The notes below the pieces were generated by a model, which was not told the DNA's origin, made no database searches, and saw nothing but the letters and a program-made list of their open reading frames with translations. Below, piece after piece: positions 1-9,302 of a stretch of DNA of 64,000 nt. A program made the position numbers and the translations under genes. The stretch is taken from the NCBI GenBank assembly GCA_016192705.1, contig JACPTQ010000044.1:1-64000 (forward strand), in the 5' to 3' direction. Position 1 is the first letter of the stretch. Each line of letters starts with the position of its first letter. The stretch is from Deltaproteobacteria bacterium. Its GTDB lineage: Bacteria; Myxococcota; JACPTQ01.

Positions 1-1
1 C

Positions 2-136
2 CTTCGAATCGATGGAAAACGCGCGGCGTGGGAGGTCGTTGAAGGGGTTGCGATCGAGGAGAACGCGGCGCTCGATATGCTTGAGCGGCATGTGGTGTCG
101 GGTTTTTTGGAGGTGGTTGGGGAAGGGGGGGAGAGG
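2..136 (+). CDS. 3' part of an upstream gene or domain, cut by the window edge
   Basis: The frame is open from the first bases and reads as plausible protein (ends near ...HVVSGFLEVVG). It meets no stop: it runs through the palindromic repeat at 141-216 straight into the DnaJ/TPR gene in the same frame. Either this is the tail of a separate gene whose stop codon was lost when the repeat inserted, or the downstream protein is longer than annotated and includes this segment. The short stretch looks like a small winged-helix tail, but no family can be named from it. Confidence 0.35.
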
Positions 137-140
137 CTTC

Positions 141-216
141 GACGCAAAGACGCAGAGGCGAAAAGGGAAGTGGTGTCTGTAGTTGCGCCTTCCCGCCTTG
201 GCGCCTTGGCGTTGAA
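141..216. repeat. Palindromic ACGCAAAG-type interspersed repeat, copy 1
   Basis: An inverted repeat begins with GACGCAAAGACGCAG and ends with GCGCCTTGGCGTTGAA. A second copy is at 13542-13609, with the same end sequences and the same central GGGAAGTGGT. Repeats of this ACGCAAAG/CTTTGCGT hairpin type are scattered in many bacterial genomes. This copy lies in an open reading frame without breaking it, and marks the likely boundary between the upstream open segment and the DnaJ/TPR gene. Confidence 0.75.
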
Positions 217-253
217 TCCGGTTGAGGAAGCGGTGCCGACACCGAGCTCGCGC

Positions 254-2047
254 ATGACGCTTGCGATTCCAGAACCGCTCGCGTCGCGGCTTTGGGACGA
301 GAAGCCGGGCGTCAAGCCGGGGCTCGATATCACGACGCGCGACCTCGACATGATGCAGGGGTTTCTCGTGTCGCGAATCGACGGTGCGACGCGCGTGGCC
401 GACCTCGCGCAGCTGTGCGGGTTTGACAGGCTCGGGGCCCTCGGTGCCGTCGCGGGCCTCGTCGTCGATGGTGTTGTCGCCGTTTCGCCCGCCGTCGACC
501 GTGAAATCCGCGTCCTTGCTGGCGATGTTGACGCGGGCGACGCGCTCGACGCTTTCACGTCGTCACCCGGTCCAGTGCCAGCGCCCGCCGAAGCAAACGA
601 CGACGTCGCGCCCATCGAGCTCGCGCGCACTTGGCGAAAAATCAAGCCGGCCGGGAAACTCGCCGACACACCTTTTCTAACGCTCTTGCGTTTTGCGATC
701 GACGAGCGACAGACCGGCGTTTTGCGCGTCGCGTTCGACAAGCATCGGCGCGAGCTTTTTTTGCAGGATGGCGTCGTTGTGTGCGCGGCGACGACGCATC
801 CCGACGACGACCTCGGCGAGCTGCTTCGTGCGGCAGAGCGACTCAAGGGGAAAGACCACGATCGATACAAAGCGCTGGTCGCGGGGGGCGGAAAGGGCCC
901 GGTCGAGGCGCTCGTTGAAATCGGCGTTGTGAAAGGCGACGACGCGGTTCTCGCGCTTCGGTATCGCGATGAGAAGGTCATCGAGGCTCTCCTGCGGGCG
1001 TCGCTCGACAACGCGACGGCGTCGTACGAATTCGTTGGAAAAAAGAGGTTGCCGGCCGGCTTAACCGTGACGCAACCGACAACCCCGGCGACGATGTTTC
1101 GATTCATGATGGAGGCGACGCCCGAGGAGACGACGCGCCGATTTGCCGCTGACAATCTCGATAAATACGTCCTTGTTCGAAAAAATCCGCGCGTGCCGAT
1201 TTCGGCGCTTCGCTTTCGCAAGCGCGACGACGAGTTTTTTGCGCTCATCTCTGGCCCCGTGCGTCGCATTCGCGAAGTCTTTCTTATCAGCACGACGAAC
1301 CGGTTGCGCTCGGCGCTCTACCTCCAAACGCTCGTCGACCTCGGCGTTCTCGAGCTGTCGGCGTCGATTCCCGAGTCGCTCAAAAAGAAGGAGACGCCGC
1401 GCGACCGGCTCGACGACAAGCTGCGTCGCACCCGGGGCCGCAACCATTTTGAGGTGCTTGAGGTCCAGGAGGTTGCCTCGCGCGACGAAGTTGAAGCGGC
1501 CTTCGCGCGCCTCACGGCTGAATACGAACTTTCGCGGTTTGACAAAGCGAAGGACGCGACCGCCCTAACCGAGTTGCATCAACTTCTCGAGCGTTCGTAC
1601 CGCGAACTTATCGACGACGCAAAGCGCCGCGCTTACCGCGAGCGCGTCGTGGGTCGAGAGCGCCTGATGACGCTTGCCGTCGCGGAGTTTGAAAAGGGCG
1701 AAGACCTCCTTCTCCTGCGGCGAAAATACCAAAGCGCCGTCGTCTGCTTCCAAACAGCGTGCGAGCTCGCGCCTTGGGAGCCGGATTTCCTCGCTTTTCT
1801 AGGGCTTGCGCACTTCAAATACGTTTTCCCCGACCCCAACGAAGTGCAAAACGCGATCAAAATGATCGACCGTGCGCTCGCCCTCGCGCCCGACTCGCCA
1901 CGCGTTTACATCTGCCTCGCGATCGTGAACGCCGAAACGGGGAACAAACAGCTTGCGCGACAGCTTTTGGATCGCGCATCGGCGTGTAAGAAGCGGACGA
2001 CCGACATTTCGGACCTGATAGCGTCGATTCGCGCCGAGATCGTTTGA
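254..2047 (+). CDS. DUF4388-like / DnaJ-like / TPR protein
   Basis: 597 residues counted from ATG 254, chosen because the preceding bases belong to a palindromic repeat; the frame itself stays open to the window edge, with another start at 77. Visible parts: an N-terminal helical winged-helix-like segment, a middle region of the DUF4388 type (TGVLRVAFDKHRRELFLQDG), a J-like segment (HFEVLEVQEVASRDEVEAAF, no clear HPD) and at least two TPRs near the C-terminus (DFLAFLGLAHFKY and PRVYICLAIVNAETG). Proteins of this build are common in Myxococcota and are thought to act as cytoplasmic scaffolds, sometimes near gliding or regulatory genes; the exact role is unknown. No signal peptide or membrane helix is evident. 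The next gene, nrdJ, is about 490 bases away and looks separately controlled. Confidence 0.8.
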   Translation: MTLAIPEPLASRLWDEKPGVKPGLDITTRDLDMMQGFLVSRIDGATRVADLAQLCGFDRLGALGAVAGLVVDGVVAVSPAVDREIRVLAGDVDAGDALDAFTSSPGPVPAPAEANDDVAPIELARTWRKIKPAGKLADTPFLTLLRFAIDERQTGVLRVAFDKHRRELFLQDGVVVCAATTHPDDDLGELLRAAERLKGKDHDRYKALVAGGGKGPVEALVEIGVVKGDDAVLALRYRDEKVIEALLRASLDNATASYEFVGKKRLPAGLTVTQPTTPATMFRFMMEATPEETTRRFAADNLDKYVLVRKNPRVPISALRFRKRDDEFFALISGPVRRIREVFLISTTNRLRSALYLQTLVDLGVLELSASIPESLKKKETPRDRLDDKLRRTRGRNHFEVLEVQEVASRDEVEAAFARLTAEYELSRFDKAKDATALTELHQLLERSYRELIDDAKRRAYRERVVGRERLMTLAVAEFEKGEDLLLLRRKYQSAVVCFQTACELAPWEPDFLAFLGLAHFKYVFPDPNEVQNAIKMIDRALALAPDSPRVYICLAIVNAETGNKQLARQLLDRASACKKRTTDISDLIASIRAEIV

Positions 2048-2163
2048 CAAGCGCGCCGGTTCTCCACAGCGGCGACCCAACTTTCGGGGACAAGGTGTGA
2101 AAACCCTGTGGAGAGTCTTGGATGAAACGCGCCGACTGTCTACCGGGGCGCGCCTTGTTTTTT
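2047..2163 (+). terminator. Nested hairpin ending in a T tract, likely terminator
   Basis: Directly after the stop codon, 2047-2060 can pair with 2142-2158. Inside this, TCTCCACAG (2061-2069) pairs perfectly with CTGTGGAGA (2106-2114). The structure ends in six T (2158-2163). A shorter local stem, GCGCC/GGCGC, also precedes the T tract. It is larger than needed for a simple terminator, so a small RNA is possible. The rest of 2164-2391 shows nothing I can name. Confidence 0.4.
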
Positions 2164-2391
2164 CGAAGGCACGGAAGCCCGGTAACGGCGCGGAAATCAT
2201 CTTTGGTCTTGAATGAATTCAGCGTAGAGAGAGGCTCGCACGGTGCGTTACGCGGCAAACCCTCGTTGGGACGACGATTTCCGGAACAGCGAGCGCCAAA
2301 ACGGAGTGAATTTTTGGTAAAACGACGTTGACGCGCGTTGTCGAAGGCGATCGGGTGACAAATGGGCGTCCATTGCGAAAAACGGCCTAAA

Positions 2392-2439
2392 CCCCAAGAT
2401 ATTGATGGTTTAGGCAATTGAGTCTACTATATATAGTGT
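2392..2439. promoter_or_regulatory. Tandem NrdR-type operator upstream of nrdJ
   Basis: 2424-2439 (CTACTATATATAGTGT) matches the NrdR box consensus ACACWATATATWGTGT at 14 of 16 positions. A weaker box at 2392-2407, with core CAAGATATTG, lies exactly 32 bases upstream, the usual phasing of paired NrdR boxes. NrdR is the ATP/dATP-sensing repressor of ribonucleotide reductase genes. A GTG at 2438 lies inside the second box, which argues against it as the nrdJ start. Confidence 0.8.
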
Positions 2440-2533
2440 GAATTCCTTGACGCGTCGATTTGGGTTTCGTTATGGTGCGAGCGTAGTCTCGGAAACCAGC
2501 GGCACCGCAACCGACAAGGAGGGCAAGTCGACG

Positions 2534-5500
2534 ATGAATCCGAATGCGACGCGTGAAACGAACGGGAAAAAGAAGAACGGGCACCTTGCGAAGAACGGGG
2601 TCGGGTTGAAAAAAGAAGGGGCAGCGGCGGGCCTTCATTTTCCAAGGTGGTTTACGCGGCCGGCGGTCGACCCGTTTAGCGAGGTCGCGTGGGACAAGCG
2701 GTCGAGCGTCATTGCGAATCCCGACGGCAGCGAAGTGTTTCGCATGGATGCGATCGAAGTGCCGGCCGGGTGGTCGCAGCTCGCGACGGACATCGTGGCG
2801 TCGAAGTATTTTCGGAAGGCGGGGCTTTCGCAAGGGACGGGCGGCGAAACGTCGGTCAAACAGGTCGTGCATCGGATCGTTCACTCGATTCGCGTCGCCG
2901 GTGAAAAATTCGGCGGTTATTTTGCGACGCGCGAGGACGCCGACACGTTTGAAGCGGAGCTCAAGGCGATTTTGGTGAAGCAGGTCGGCGCGTTCAATTC
3001 GCCGGTGTGGTTCAACTGCGGGCTGTATCACGCGTATGGGATCGAGGGGTCGGGTGGGAATTTTAGGTGGGACTTTGATGCGAATGCGGTCGTCGAAACG
3101 AAAAACGCGTTCGAGTACCCGCAGTGCTCGGCGTGCTTTATTCAAAAGGTCGATGACGATTTGATGTCGATTTATGGGCTCGTGAAGGCCGAGGCGCGCG
3201 TTTTCAAGTACGGCTCGGGGTCGGGGACAAATTTTTCGAAGCTGCGCGGGCGCCAGGAAAAACTCTCGGGTGGCGGGACGTCGTCGGGGCTCATGAGCTT
3301 TCTCGAGGTGTTCGATCGCGCGGCGGGTGCGACGAAATCGGGTGGCACGACGCGGCGAGCGGCGAAGATGGTTTGCCTCGACCTCGACCACCCGGAGATT
3401 GTCGACTTCATCCAATGGAAAATGCGCGAGGAAAAAAAGGCGCAGGCGCTCATCGGGGCCGGTTATCCGAGCGACTTTAACGGCGAGGCGTACCACACCA
3501 TCGCGGGGCAGAATTCGAACAACTCGATTCGCATCCCGGACGCGTTTATGAAGGCGTATGAGTCGGGCGGCACCTGGGCGACGACAATGCGCACGACGGG
3601 GAAGCCGTGCGAGACGTTCGATGCGCGGTGGATGATGCGGCAAATCGCCGAGGCGGCGTGGAAGTGCGCGGACCCGGGCGTGCAGTACGACACGACCGTG
3701 AACGATTGGCATACGTGCGCGGCGACCGACCGGATCAACGCGTCGAATCCGTGCAGCGAGTACATGTTTCTAGACGATTCGGCGTGCAACTTGTCGTCGA
3801 TCAACCTGATGAAATTCTTGAATGAGGACGGGTCGTTCGATGTGGCCGGGTATCGGCACGCGATCCGCGTGCTCATGACGGCGCAAGAGATTCTCGTCGA
3901 TTTTTCGAGCTACCCGACGGCGACGATTGCGAAGAATTCGCACGACTATCGGCCGCTCGGGCTCGGGTACGCGAATCTCGGGACGATGCTGATGGTGCAA
4001 GGGATTCCGTACGATTCGGACAAGGGGCGCGCGACGGCGTCGGCGCTCACGGCGATTTTGACGGGGCACGCGTACCGAACGTCGGCGGAAATTGCGGCGA
4101 CGAAGGGGCCGTTCCCAATGTACGAGCCGAATGCGGAATCGACGAACCGCGTCATGAAGAAGCACCGCGATGCGGCGTATGTGATCGACGCAATGGAGTG
4201 CCCGCCGAATTTGTGGCGCGCGGCGAAGGAGGATTGGGATGCGGTCGTCGAGGCGTGCGGGCGGTGGGGTGTGCGAAACGCGCAGGCGACGGTCATTGCG
4301 CCGACGGGGACGATTGGGCTCCTCATGGATTGCGACACGACGGGGGTCGAGCCCGACTTCGCGCTTGTGAAGTTCAAGAAGCTTGCGGGGGGCGGCTATT
4401 TCAAGATTGTGAACGATTCGGTGCCGATGGCGCTCGAGCGGCTTGGGTACAGCGCGAGCGAGGTTGACGAGGTGTTGCGGTTCGCGCTCGGGACGGGCAC
4501 GCTCGCCGACGCGCCGCACGTGAACCACGAGGCGCTCCGGCAAAAGGGGCTGAGCGACGACGAAATTCAGAAGGTCGACGCGGGGCTTAAAGGGGCGTTT
4601 GATTTGAGGACCGCGTTTGCGCCGTGGACGCTCGGTGGCGAAACGATGAAGCGGCTCGGATTTAACGACGAGACGTGGAAGGCGCCGAAGTTCGATTTGC
4701 TCGCGGCGCTGGGGTATTCGGACGCCGATGTTCGCGAGGCGAATGAAGTCGTCTGCGGGCGCATGACGGTCGAGGGCGCGCCGCACCTGAAGCCCGAGCA
4801 TCTGCCGGTCTTCGATTGCGCGAACAAGTGCGGGCCGCACAGCACGCGCTACATCGAGCCGATGGGGCACGTGCGGATGATGGCGGCCGTGCAGCCGTTC
4901 ATCTCGGGCGCGATTTCGAAGACGATCAATTTGCCGAACCACGCGACGGTCGATGACGTCGAGCAAATTTACGTCGAGTCGTGGAAGCTCGGCTTGAAGG
5001 CCGTCGCGCTTTATCGCGATGGGTGCAAGATGTCGCAACCGCTCTCGACGTCGAGCGACAAGAAGGCGGACACGGCAACGGCGGTTTCGCACGTGGTTGT
5101 GGCGCCGGCAAAACTCGAACGGAAAAAACTTCCGCGAAAGCGCCGCGGGTTTACGCAGGAGGCGCGCGTTGGCGGACAAAAGATCTATTTGCGCACCGGC
5201 GAATACGACGACGGGATGCTCGGCGAGATTTTCGTCGACATTCACAAAGAGGGCGCGGCGTATCGCTCGATGATGAACTGCTTCGCGATCGCGGTGTCGC
5301 TCGGGCTCCAATACGGTGTGCCGCTCGAGGAGTTCGTGAACATCTTCACGTTCACGCGGTTTGAGCCGCAGGGCGCCGTCGACCACCCGAACGTGAAGTT
5401 CGCGACGTCGATCGTCGACTACATTTTCCGCGTTCTCGGGATGGAGTACCTGGGGCGCACCGATTTCGTGCAGGTGCCGCCGAATCCGGAGACGTTAACC

Positions 5501-5728
5501 GTGAATCAGCTTCGCGATGGCGTCGACGCCGAGTCGGTATCGCGCGCGCCGCACGCGGAAGCCATCGCGACGACGGCAGCGACGGCGCACGGCAAGAGTG
5601 CTCTCGACGACCAAATGACGAAGTTGATGGGCGACGCGCCGTTTTGCAACCAGTGCGGGCATGTCACTGTCCGCAACGGTGCCTGTTACAAATGCCTCAA
5701 CTGCGGCAACTCGATGGGTTGCAGCTGA
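2534..5728 (+). CDS. nrdJ: Adenosylcobalamin-dependent (class II) ribonucleotide reductase
   Basis: Reduces ribonucleotides to deoxyribonucleotides using a radical generated from coenzyme B12, independently of oxygen. 1064 residues from ATG 2534, which has AAGGAGGG at 2516-2523; the in-frame GTG at 2438 sits in an operator and is rejected. Family signatures: [11 protein letters not shown] with a conserved Cys, the stretch [20 protein letters not shown], the phosphate-binding [16 protein letters not shown], a TSCPD domain (about residues 880-985) and a C-terminal zinc-ribbon/redox tail ([18 protein letters not shown]). This is the long NrdJ form with the TSCPD domain. The paired NrdR boxes upstream indicate control by deoxynucleotide status. 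No other nrd gene is in the window. Confidence 0.97.
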   Translation: MNPNATRETNGKKKNGHLAKNGVGLKKEGAAAGLHFPRWFTRPAVDPFSEVAWDKRSSVIANPDGSEVFRMDAIEVPAGWSQLATDIVASKYFRKAGLSQGTGGETSVKQVVHRIVHSIRVAGEKFGGYFATREDADTFEAELKAILVKQVGAFNSPVWFNCGLYHAYGIEGSGGNFRWDFDANAVVETKNAFEYPQCSACFIQKVDDDLMSIYGLVKAEARVFKYGSGSGTNFSKLRGRQEKLSGGGTSSGLMSFLEVFDRAAGATKSGGTTRRAAKMVCLDLDHPEIVDFIQWKMREEKKAQALIGAGYPSDFNGEAYHTIAGQNSNNSIRIPDAFMKAYESGGTWATTMRTTGKPCETFDARWMMRQIAEAAWKCADPGVQYDTTVNDWHTCAATDRINASNPCSEYMFLDDSACNLSSINLMKFLNEDGSFDVAGYRHAIRVLMTAQEILVDFSSYPTATIAKNSHDYRPLGLGYANLGTMLMVQGIPYDSDKGRATASALTAILTGHAYRTSAEIAATKGPFPMYEPNAESTNRVMKKHRDAAYVIDAMECPPNLWRAAKEDWDAVVEACGRWGVRNAQATVIAPTGTIGLLMDCDTTGVEPDFALVKFKKLAGGGYFKIVNDSVPMALERLGYSASEVDEVLRFALGTGTLADAPHVNHEALRQKGLSDDEIQKVDAGLKGAFDLRTAFAPWTLGGETMKRLGFNDETWKAPKFDLLAALGYSDADVREANEVVCGRMTVEGAPHLKPEHLPVFDCANKCGPHSTRYIEPMGHVRMMAAVQPFISGAISKTINLPNHATVDDVEQIYVESWKLGLKAVALYRDGCKMSQPLSTSSDKKADTATAVSHVVVAPAKLERKKLPRKRRGFTQEARVGGQKIYLRTGEYDDGMLGEIFVDIHKEGAAYRSMMNCFAIAVSLGLQYGVPLEEFVNIFTFTRFEPQGAVDHPNVKFATSIVDYIFRVLGMEYLGRTDFVQVPPNPETLTVNQLRDGVDAESVSRAPHAEAIATTAATAHGKSALDDQMTKLMGDAPFCNQCGHVTVRNGACYKCLNCGNSMGCS

Positions 5729-5801
5729 CAGGTTGGCCCACCCGATAGGCGCAACCCGGCGACCTGCCGTATACTGGGGGTGATGTTTCGGAGGATTCGC
5801 C

Positions 5802-7199
5802 ATGAATGAACATCGCGAGCGGTCGCGACGGTGGACGACGGCTCTTCTCGTCGCGGTTGCGTTTTTCGCGGGGTTGTCCGTCCAACATTTTGTCGATGCG
5901 GCGCCTAAGAACGGCACGCCCTACAAGAAGCTCAACATCTTTACGAAGATTCTCCATTACGTGGAGACAAACTATGTCGAGCCCGTCGACGACACAAAGC
6001 TCGTTTACGGCGCAATCAAAGGGATGCTCGACACGCTCGACCCGCACACCGTTTTCATGCCGCCCGACCTCTATAAGGAGATGAAGGTCGACACGAGCGG
6101 CGAGTTTGGTGGCCTTGGGATCGAAATTACAACGAAGGACGGCGTGCTGACGGTCGTCGCGCCGATCGATGGAACGCCGGCGCATCGTGCGGGCGTCAAG
6201 TCGGGCGACCAAATCTTGCGGATTGATGGCGACTCGACGAAGACGATGTCGCTCATGGACGCGGTCAAGAAGATGCGCGGGCCGAAGGGGTCGAAGGTCA
6301 AGCTGACGCTCCGGCGCAAAGGCGAACGCGGCACGATTCAGGAGCTTGTGATTGTGCGCGATCGGATAAAAGTTGTGAGCGTCGATTCGCGGCTGCTGGG
6401 TAGTGGCGTCGGCGTCGTGCGCATCAAGAGCTTCCAAGAGCGGACCGACGTTTATCTTAAGGACTCGATCGAGAAACTCGAGCAGCAGTTTGGCGCGCCG
6501 CTCAAAGGGCTGGTGCTTGATTTGCGAAACAACCCGGGCGGATTGCTTGAGCAGGCGGTGCGTGTGTCCGACGCTTTTATTGAATCGGGGCTCATCGTTT
6601 TCACGAAGGGGCGGCAAAAGGGGTCGGTCGAGCGTGAGTTCGCGCACCCCAAGGGGACGCGCACCGATTTTCCGATGGTCGTTCTCGTGAACGGCGGAAG
6701 CGCGAGCGCATCGGAGATCGTTGCGGGGGCGCTGCAAGACCATGGGCGCGCGGTGATTTTGGGGACGCAAACTTTTGGCAAAGGGTCCGTTCAGACGGTG
6801 ACCGAGCTCGAAGACGGGTCGGGGCTGAAATTGACGGTTGCGAAATATTACACGCCGAAGGGGCGCTCGATTCAGGAGAAAGGGATTTCCCCGGATATTG
6901 TGGTGCCGGAGGGAACGATCGCGAAAGCCACCGAGAAGTCGACGCGCGAGAAAGATTTGCGCGGGCATTTGCGCGAGGAGAAGAAAGGGCCGGGATCGGG
7001 GACGGAGGAGGCAAAGCCCAAAGAAGGGGAGCCAGCGGCGCCGAAGCCTGACGTGAAGCCGGACGAGAAGGGAGAGGCCAAGGTTGAAAGCTGGGGGGAT
7101 GCGAGCGACCTTCAGCTCAAGGCGGCGCACGACTACTTGAAGGCGTGGCATATCTTTAAGCAGTCGGGGAAGTCGGCGGCGGTGGGCGGGAAGCGTTGA
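5802..7199 (+). CDS. C-terminal processing peptidase, S41 family (CtpA/Prc type)
   Basis: Periplasmic serine protease that cleaves proteins near their C-termini. 465 residues from ATG 5802, with CGGAGG upstream. A basic N-terminus and hydrophobic stretch (TALLVAVAFFAGLSVQHF) form a signal peptide or anchor. A PDZ domain spans about residues 95-180 (GGLGIEI through DQILRIDG). The S41 catalytic core holds the Ser in GGSASASEI (near residue 305) and the Lys in FGKGS (near residue 330), a Ser/Lys dyad. The C-terminal 70 residues are charged and Pro/Glu/Lys-rich, then a conserved-looking helix. A small exported-protein gene overlaps its stop codon. The substrate cannot be told from the sequence. 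Confidence 0.95.
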   Translation: MNEHRERSRRWTTALLVAVAFFAGLSVQHFVDAAPKNGTPYKKLNIFTKILHYVETNYVEPVDDTKLVYGAIKGMLDTLDPHTVFMPPDLYKEMKVDTSGEFGGLGIEITTKDGVLTVVAPIDGTPAHRAGVKSGDQILRIDGDSTKTMSLMDAVKKMRGPKGSKVKLTLRRKGERGTIQELVIVRDRIKVVSVDSRLLGSGVGVVRIKSFQERTDVYLKDSIEKLEQQFGAPLKGLVLDLRNNPGGLLEQAVRVSDAFIESGLIVFTKGRQKGSVEREFAHPKGTRTDFPMVVLVNGGSASASEIVAGALQDHGRAVILGTQTFGKGSVQTVTELEDGSGLKLTVAKYYTPKGRSIQEKGISPDIVVPEGTIAKATEKSTREKDLRGHLREEKKGPGSGTEEAKPKEGEPAAPKPDVKPDEKGEAKVESWGDASDLQLKAAHDYLKAWHIFKQSGKSAAVGGKR

Positions 7200-7618
7200 T
7201 CGCCGCTTTTGTCGTTGCGAGCGTCGTTGGAGCGGGCGCGAGCGGCGCGGTTTCGATTCGCGGCGCGGTGATCGACGGTGCGGTGGCGCGGACAAAGGCG
7301 GTCGTCGACTACGCGGCGCGGGCGGTTGCGAAGAACCGGAACTTCACGGGTGACTTGCGGCGGGCTTGGCAGCACATGGCGCGGGTTGGTGAGCGGAGGC
7401 GTGCGGGCGACAACGTGGCCGCCTTGCGACACGCGATGCGCGCACGCGAGCTCGGCTGTCGCGCGATTGTCGCGAACGGGTGGAAGTTGAAACGCGCATT
7501 CACGCGGGAGAGTGAAACCGAGAAGTCGGTCCTGTCTGGAGTTGCTGTCGGAGAGCTCGATCGAACTGTCGACGAGATAGCGGTTCGCGAGGAGTTTCTG
7601 CTGGAACCGCGCCGCTGA
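7196..7618 (+). CDS. Small exported protein, unknown function
   Basis: 140 residues starting at TTG 7196, which overlaps the stop of the S41 protease (TTGA), a sign of translational coupling. The first ~20 residues (LIAAFVVASVVGAGASGAVS) look like a signal peptide; the rest is Ala/Arg-rich and helical, with no cysteines in conserved pattern. I do not recognise a family. The overlap suggests a partner or substrate of the protease, but this is inference. A chance open frame is possible because GC-rich DNA has few stops. Confidence 0.5.
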   Translation: MIAAFVVASVVGAGASGAVSIRGAVIDGAVARTKAVVDYAARAVAKNRNFTGDLRRAWQHMARVGERRRAGDNVAALRHAMRARELGCRAIVANGWKLKRAFTRESETEKSVLSGVAVGELDRTVDEIAVREEFLLEPRR

Positions 7619-7632
7619 TCCGCGGGTGCTGG

Positions 7633-7857
7633 TTAACCGCCGTCGCCTGCGTCCTGACCAGCGTCTGCGCCACTGTCGACCCCCGCATCGGTTTTTCCGG
7701 CATCTGAGGTTCCGCCGTCAACCGGTGGACACTGCTGACCTGACGTGAGGGTCGTCGCGCCCACTCCGGGGCAAAAAACCTCGCTCGCCTTTTCGAAACA
7801 GTGAAACGTCCCGGCAAAAACAAGAACGACGAAACCGAGAAAGATGACTCGCTTCAT
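7633..7857 (-). CDS. Small exported Asp/Ala/Gly-rich protein
   Basis: 74 residues. ATG at 7857 is preceded by GTGAGGA on the minus strand. The N-terminus MKRVIFLGFVVLVFAGTFHC is a hydrophobic export signal ending near a Cys, but TFHC is a poor lipobox. The last third is a low-complexity Asp/Ala/Gly tail (DAGVDSGADAGQDAGDGG), a linker type seen in several lipoproteins of this window. It converges on the gene ending at 7618. No family recognised. Confidence 0.55.
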   Translation of the reverse strand: MKRVIFLGFVVLVFAGTFHCFEKASEVFCPGVGATTLTSGQQCPPVDGGTSDAGKTDAGVDSGADAGQDAGDGG

Positions 7858-7912
7858 GGGATCCTCACTTGCCGCGGAGTTTACCGGATGATCGTGTGGT
7901 ACGCTACTCCGC

Positions 7913-9295
7913 ATGGCGCCTGTAACTCCACGCATTGCAGCGTCCGTGGTGCTTTTGCGGCGGAACGCAAACGACGACATCGAGATTCTCTGGGTGCGAC
8001 GCGCGCCGACCCTTCGTGTGCTTGGCGGGTTTCACACTTACCCCGGCGGGACGGCGAACGCGGATGACGGTCCCGCGGGGAGCGATGAGGCGATTCGACA
8101 CGCTGCGGTGCGAGAGTTGGCGGAAGAGGTCAGCGTTACCGTAGACCCTGCGACGCTCATTCCAGCGGGACGCTGGGTGACGCCGGAGTTTTCGCCGTTT
8201 CGTTACGACACGCATTTTTTTCTTGCGTGGGCAAACGACGCACAGGTGACGGCCGTTCGGCTCTGCGAGGGCGGCGAGCTTGACGCGTGCGAATGGATTC
8301 GGCCAGCCGATGCCATCGCGCGGTGGGAGCGCGGTGACGTGTTGCTCGCGCCGCCGACGCTCCACGTGCTTCAATCGCTGGCGCCAGGGTGGACGGGCGC
8401 TGTCGAGCGGCTCTACGCAACGCCCGAGGCGGGCGGCGCTCCCGCGGGGCGCATCGAAATGCGAAAGGGCGTGCTGTTGTTGCCGCTCTGCGCACCGACA
8501 CTTCCGCCGTTCACGCACACGAACTGCTTCATCGTCGGAGGCGCGGACATCGTCGTTGTCGACCCAGGTTCGCCGTACGACGAGGAGCAAACGAAGCTTC
8601 ACACGTTCGTTGAAGCGCTCTTGCGCGAAGGTCGCACGCTGCGGGCCGTTCTTCTCACGCATTACCACGGTGACCATGTGGGAGGCGCGGCGGCGTTTCG
8701 CGCGCGCTTTGGAACACGCGTTTTTGCGCACGCCGAAACAGCGAAGCGCCTCGACGCGGGTGTCGTTGACGACGTCATCCCCGATGCGCACACGTTCGCG
8801 CTCGACGGAGCCGGTGGCTTTCGACTGCGCTCGCTCTTCACGCCGGGACACGCGCCGGGGCATTTCACGTTTCTCGAGGAGACGACGGGGACGCTGCTCG
8901 CGGGCGATTTGCTCGCCGGCGTTGGGACCGTCATCGTTCCGCCGCCGCCCGACGGCGACATGGGCGAATACATCGCGTCGCTCAAGCGCGTGCGCGACGT
9001 CGCGGCGTCGGTCATCTTCCCGGCGCATGGCCCCATCATCACGAATCCGCGAGGCCACATCGACCAAGTCATTCGCCACCGCGAGCTTCGCGAGGCGCAA
9101 ATCCTCGCGGCGATTGGCGATGGCGCGTGGTCGCTCGACGACCTCACGTCGGCCGTCTACACCGACGTGCCGGCCACCATGCATCGTTTCGCGAAGGTAT
9201 CTCTCAAGGCCCACCTCATGAAACTCGAGCGCGACGGCCGCGCCACGCACGACGGCGAAGTTTGGCGACGGGCCCCCATCGCGCTTCCCGGCTGA
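7913..9295 (+). CDS. Nudix hydrolase-metallo-beta-lactamase fold fusion protein
   Basis: 460 residues. The N-terminal part (to about residue 200) has a Nudix fold with the box helix HAAVRELAEEVSV, preceded by GGFHTYPGG. The C-terminal half is a metallo-beta-lactamase fold with the metal-binding motif THYHGDHVGG, further ligand segments GHAPGHF and FPAHGP, and a winged-helix tail (residues ~390-460), the arrangement seen in LACTB2-like enzymes. Nudix domains hydrolyse nucleoside diphosphate-linked compounds; LACTB2-like proteins act on RNA or thioesters. Substrates of the fusion are unknown. The next gene begins 8 bases after the stop, so the two are probably cotranscribed. Confidence 0.9.
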   Translation: MAPVTPRIAASVVLLRRNANDDIEILWVRRAPTLRVLGGFHTYPGGTANADDGPAGSDEAIRHAAVRELAEEVSVTVDPATLIPAGRWVTPEFSPFRYDTHFFLAWANDAQVTAVRLCEGGELDACEWIRPADAIARWERGDVLLAPPTLHVLQSLAPGWTGAVERLYATPEAGGAPAGRIEMRKGVLLLPLCAPTLPPFTHTNCFIVGGADIVVVDPGSPYDEEQTKLHTFVEALLREGRTLRAVLLTHYHGDHVGGAAAFRARFGTRVFAHAETAKRLDAGVVDDVIPDAHTFALDGAGGFRLRSLFTPGHAPGHFTFLEETTGTLLAGDLLAGVGTVIVPPPPDGDMGEYIASLKRVRDVAASVIFPAHGPIITNPRGHIDQVIRHRELREAQILAAIGDGAWSLDDLTSAVYTDVPATMHRFAKVSLKAHLMKLERDGRATHDGEVWRRAPIALPG

Positions 9296-9302
9296 GATCG
9301 AA

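Noticed and set aside
3770-5386. 538-codon open frame antisense to nrdJ
   Set aside because: Arg/His-rich product with no motif, fully opposite a strongly conserved gene.
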